Below the pieces are notes generated by a model, which did no database searches, had not been told where the DNA came from, and saw only the letters and a list, made by a program, of their open reading frames with translations. Position numbers and translations under genes: made by a program. 6,254 nucleotides of DNA from NCBI GenBank assembly GCA_027451915.1, contig DAIDHU010000397.1:1-6254 (forward strand). Reading direction: 5' to 3'. The DNA is from Thiomonas sp. GTDB taxonomy: Bacteria > Pseudomonadota > Gammaproteobacteria > Burkholderiales > Burkholderiaceae_C. This document shows, in pieces, positions 5,926 to 6,254 of this stretch; the first letter of the stretch is position 1, and every line of letters starts with the position of its first letter.

Positions 5926-6129
5926 ATGTCCCCCTCCACCAAGTCCCCCCGCGCCCCCGCCGTGTCGCCCAAGGCCCCGGCCGAGCGACGCGCCCCCAGG
6001 CGCGATGTCGAGGCCCCGCGCGAGCAGGCCGCGGCGGAGGAAATCGCCGGACGCCACGCCAACACCGGCCAGAAGGACCACAAGGCCGCGCGCACGGCCC
6101 GTCGCACCGTCGACCTGAAGGCGCGCTGA
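5926..6129 (+). CDS. Small basic, probably disordered protein of unknown function
   Basis: The 67-residue product is not one I recognise. It has 16 Lys/Arg against 8 Asp/Glu, no cysteine, no aromatic residue and almost no large hydrophobics, so no membrane segment or signal peptide. Residues 1-31 carry seven prolines with repeated S-P-x-K/R-like spacing, similar in style to basic nucleic-acid-binding tails. Residues 33-60 are Ala/Glu/Arg-rich and could form a helix, with a polar stretch HANTGQKDHKAARTARR (44-60). Evidence that it is real: GGAG (5916-5919) lies six bases before the ATG, and only about 5 of 67 codons end in A or T, the same strong third-position GC bias as the operon genes. It lies 118 bases beyond the operon and probably has its own promoter. 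A role in nucleoid or stress physiology would be speculation. Confidence 0.65.
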   Translation: MSPSTKSPRAPAVSPKAPAERRAPRRDVEAPREQAAAEEIAGRHANTGQKDHKAARTARRTVDLKAR

Positions 6130-6168
6130 GCAGGCCCGGCTCTCGGGGCCTTGAAGGCCCGCTGAGCA
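6116..6168 (+). repeat. 17-bp direct repeat spanning the small gene's stop codon
   Basis: TGAAGGCGCGCTGAGCA (6116-6132) recurs with one mismatch as TGAAGGCCCGCTGAGCA (6152-6168). The period is 36 bases, exactly 12 codons, so the second copy is in the same frame and again spells LKAR followed by TGA. Confidence 0.6.
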
Positions 6169-6188
6169 ACTCGGGTACTCGGGTTTTT
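6146..6188 (+). terminator. Possible terminator region after the small gene
   Basis: GGGCCTT-G-AAGGCCC (6146-6160) is a perfect 15-bp palindrome. A tandem pair of ACTCGGGT (6169-6184) follows and runs into a stretch of five Ts (6184-6188). CCC at 6158-6160 and GAG at 6164-6166 could pair with either CTCGGG copy just before the Ts, giving an imperfect terminator-like hairpin. The stem is interrupted, so this is only a candidate. Confidence 0.35.
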
Positions 6189-6212
6189 GTCGCGGGCGTG
6201 CGCGCACGCGAC
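6189..6212. repeat. GC-rich inverted repeat in the right-hand intergenic tail
   Basis: GCGTGCGCGCACGC (6196-6209) is a perfect 14-bp palindrome, and the flanking GTCGCG (6189-6194) and CGCGAC (6207-6212) are also exact complements. The T-run lies before the structure on the plus strand and the A-run after it on the minus strand, so it does not fit an intrinsic terminator in either direction. The remaining bases to the window end show no gene that I can support. Confidence 0.4.
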
Positions 6213-6254
6213 GCCGCCTGCGCACAATCGCCGCACGCGGGCCGCCGAGGCTTG

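Noticed and set aside
5921..6118. An alternative start ATG five bases before the small gene's ATG, in another frame.
   Set aside because: It lies only one base after the GGAG, too close for use, and gives a Pro/Arg-only product without the third-position GC pattern seen from 5926.
5776..6225. Minus-strand open frames across the small gene and the right-hand tail.
   Set aside because: They lack a Shine-Dalgarno, have Arg/Gly/Ala-rich composition, and lie opposite the better-supported plus-strand small gene.
6223..6228. CACAAT as a possible -10 element for a gene beyond the right edge.
   Set aside because: No -35 match lies at the right distance and no gene start is visible in the remaining 26 bases, so there is too little to support it.

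Overview
The window is very GC-rich, with codon third positions almost always G or C. Its gene families are typical of an aerobic, acid-degrading betaproteobacterium of the order Burkholderiales. An Alcaligenaceae- or Comamonadaceae-type genome is my best guess; this is inferred from composition and gene style, not from a marker gene.

Layout. On the left, two genes read leftward: an IclR-family regulator (621-1454) and, 50 bases after its stop, the first 190 codons of a crotonase-type protein (1-570). That protein is probably a bifunctional enoyl-CoA hydratase/3-hydroxyacyl-CoA dehydrogenase, and it runs off the window edge. A 138-base divergent control region (1455-1592) follows. It holds a strong sigma-70-like promoter, a perfect 16-bp palindrome and an IclR-type inverted repeat. 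A rightward operon then begins: acyl-CoA dehydrogenase 'large' partner (1593-2816), acyl-CoA dehydrogenase 'small' partner (2825-3937), short-chain dehydrogenase (3985-4833) and a zinc-free quinone-oxidoreductase-like enzyme (4830-5807). Gaps are 8 and 47 bases, and the last pair overlaps by 4. After the operon there is a GC hairpin, then a small gene for a 67-residue basic, probably disordered protein (5926-6129) with its own Shine-Dalgarno, then a repeat-rich tail without a recognisable gene.

How the genes fit together. The set resembles a regulated beta-oxidation cassette of the pimeloyl-CoA (PimC/PimD/PimF) style. An activated acid is dehydrogenated by a two-gene acyl-CoA dehydrogenase, then hydrated and oxidised by the crotonase-type enzyme, with two further NAD(P)-dependent oxidoreductases. 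IclR presumably senses the substrate or a CoA intermediate and controls both directions from the shared intergenic region. No CoA ligase, thiolase or transporter is visible, so the substrate cannot be named.

Points of most interest. The two acyl-CoA dehydrogenase subunits appear to divide the FAD-binding motifs between them, and only the large one has a plausible catalytic glutamate, at the relocated LCAD/IVD-like position. The regulator's control region has layered palindromes. The small downstream gene has its Shine-Dalgarno in one arm of a strong inverted repeat, and the sequence around its stop codon is repeated once, in frame, 36 bases on. I see no mobile element, CRISPR array, tRNA or rRNA.
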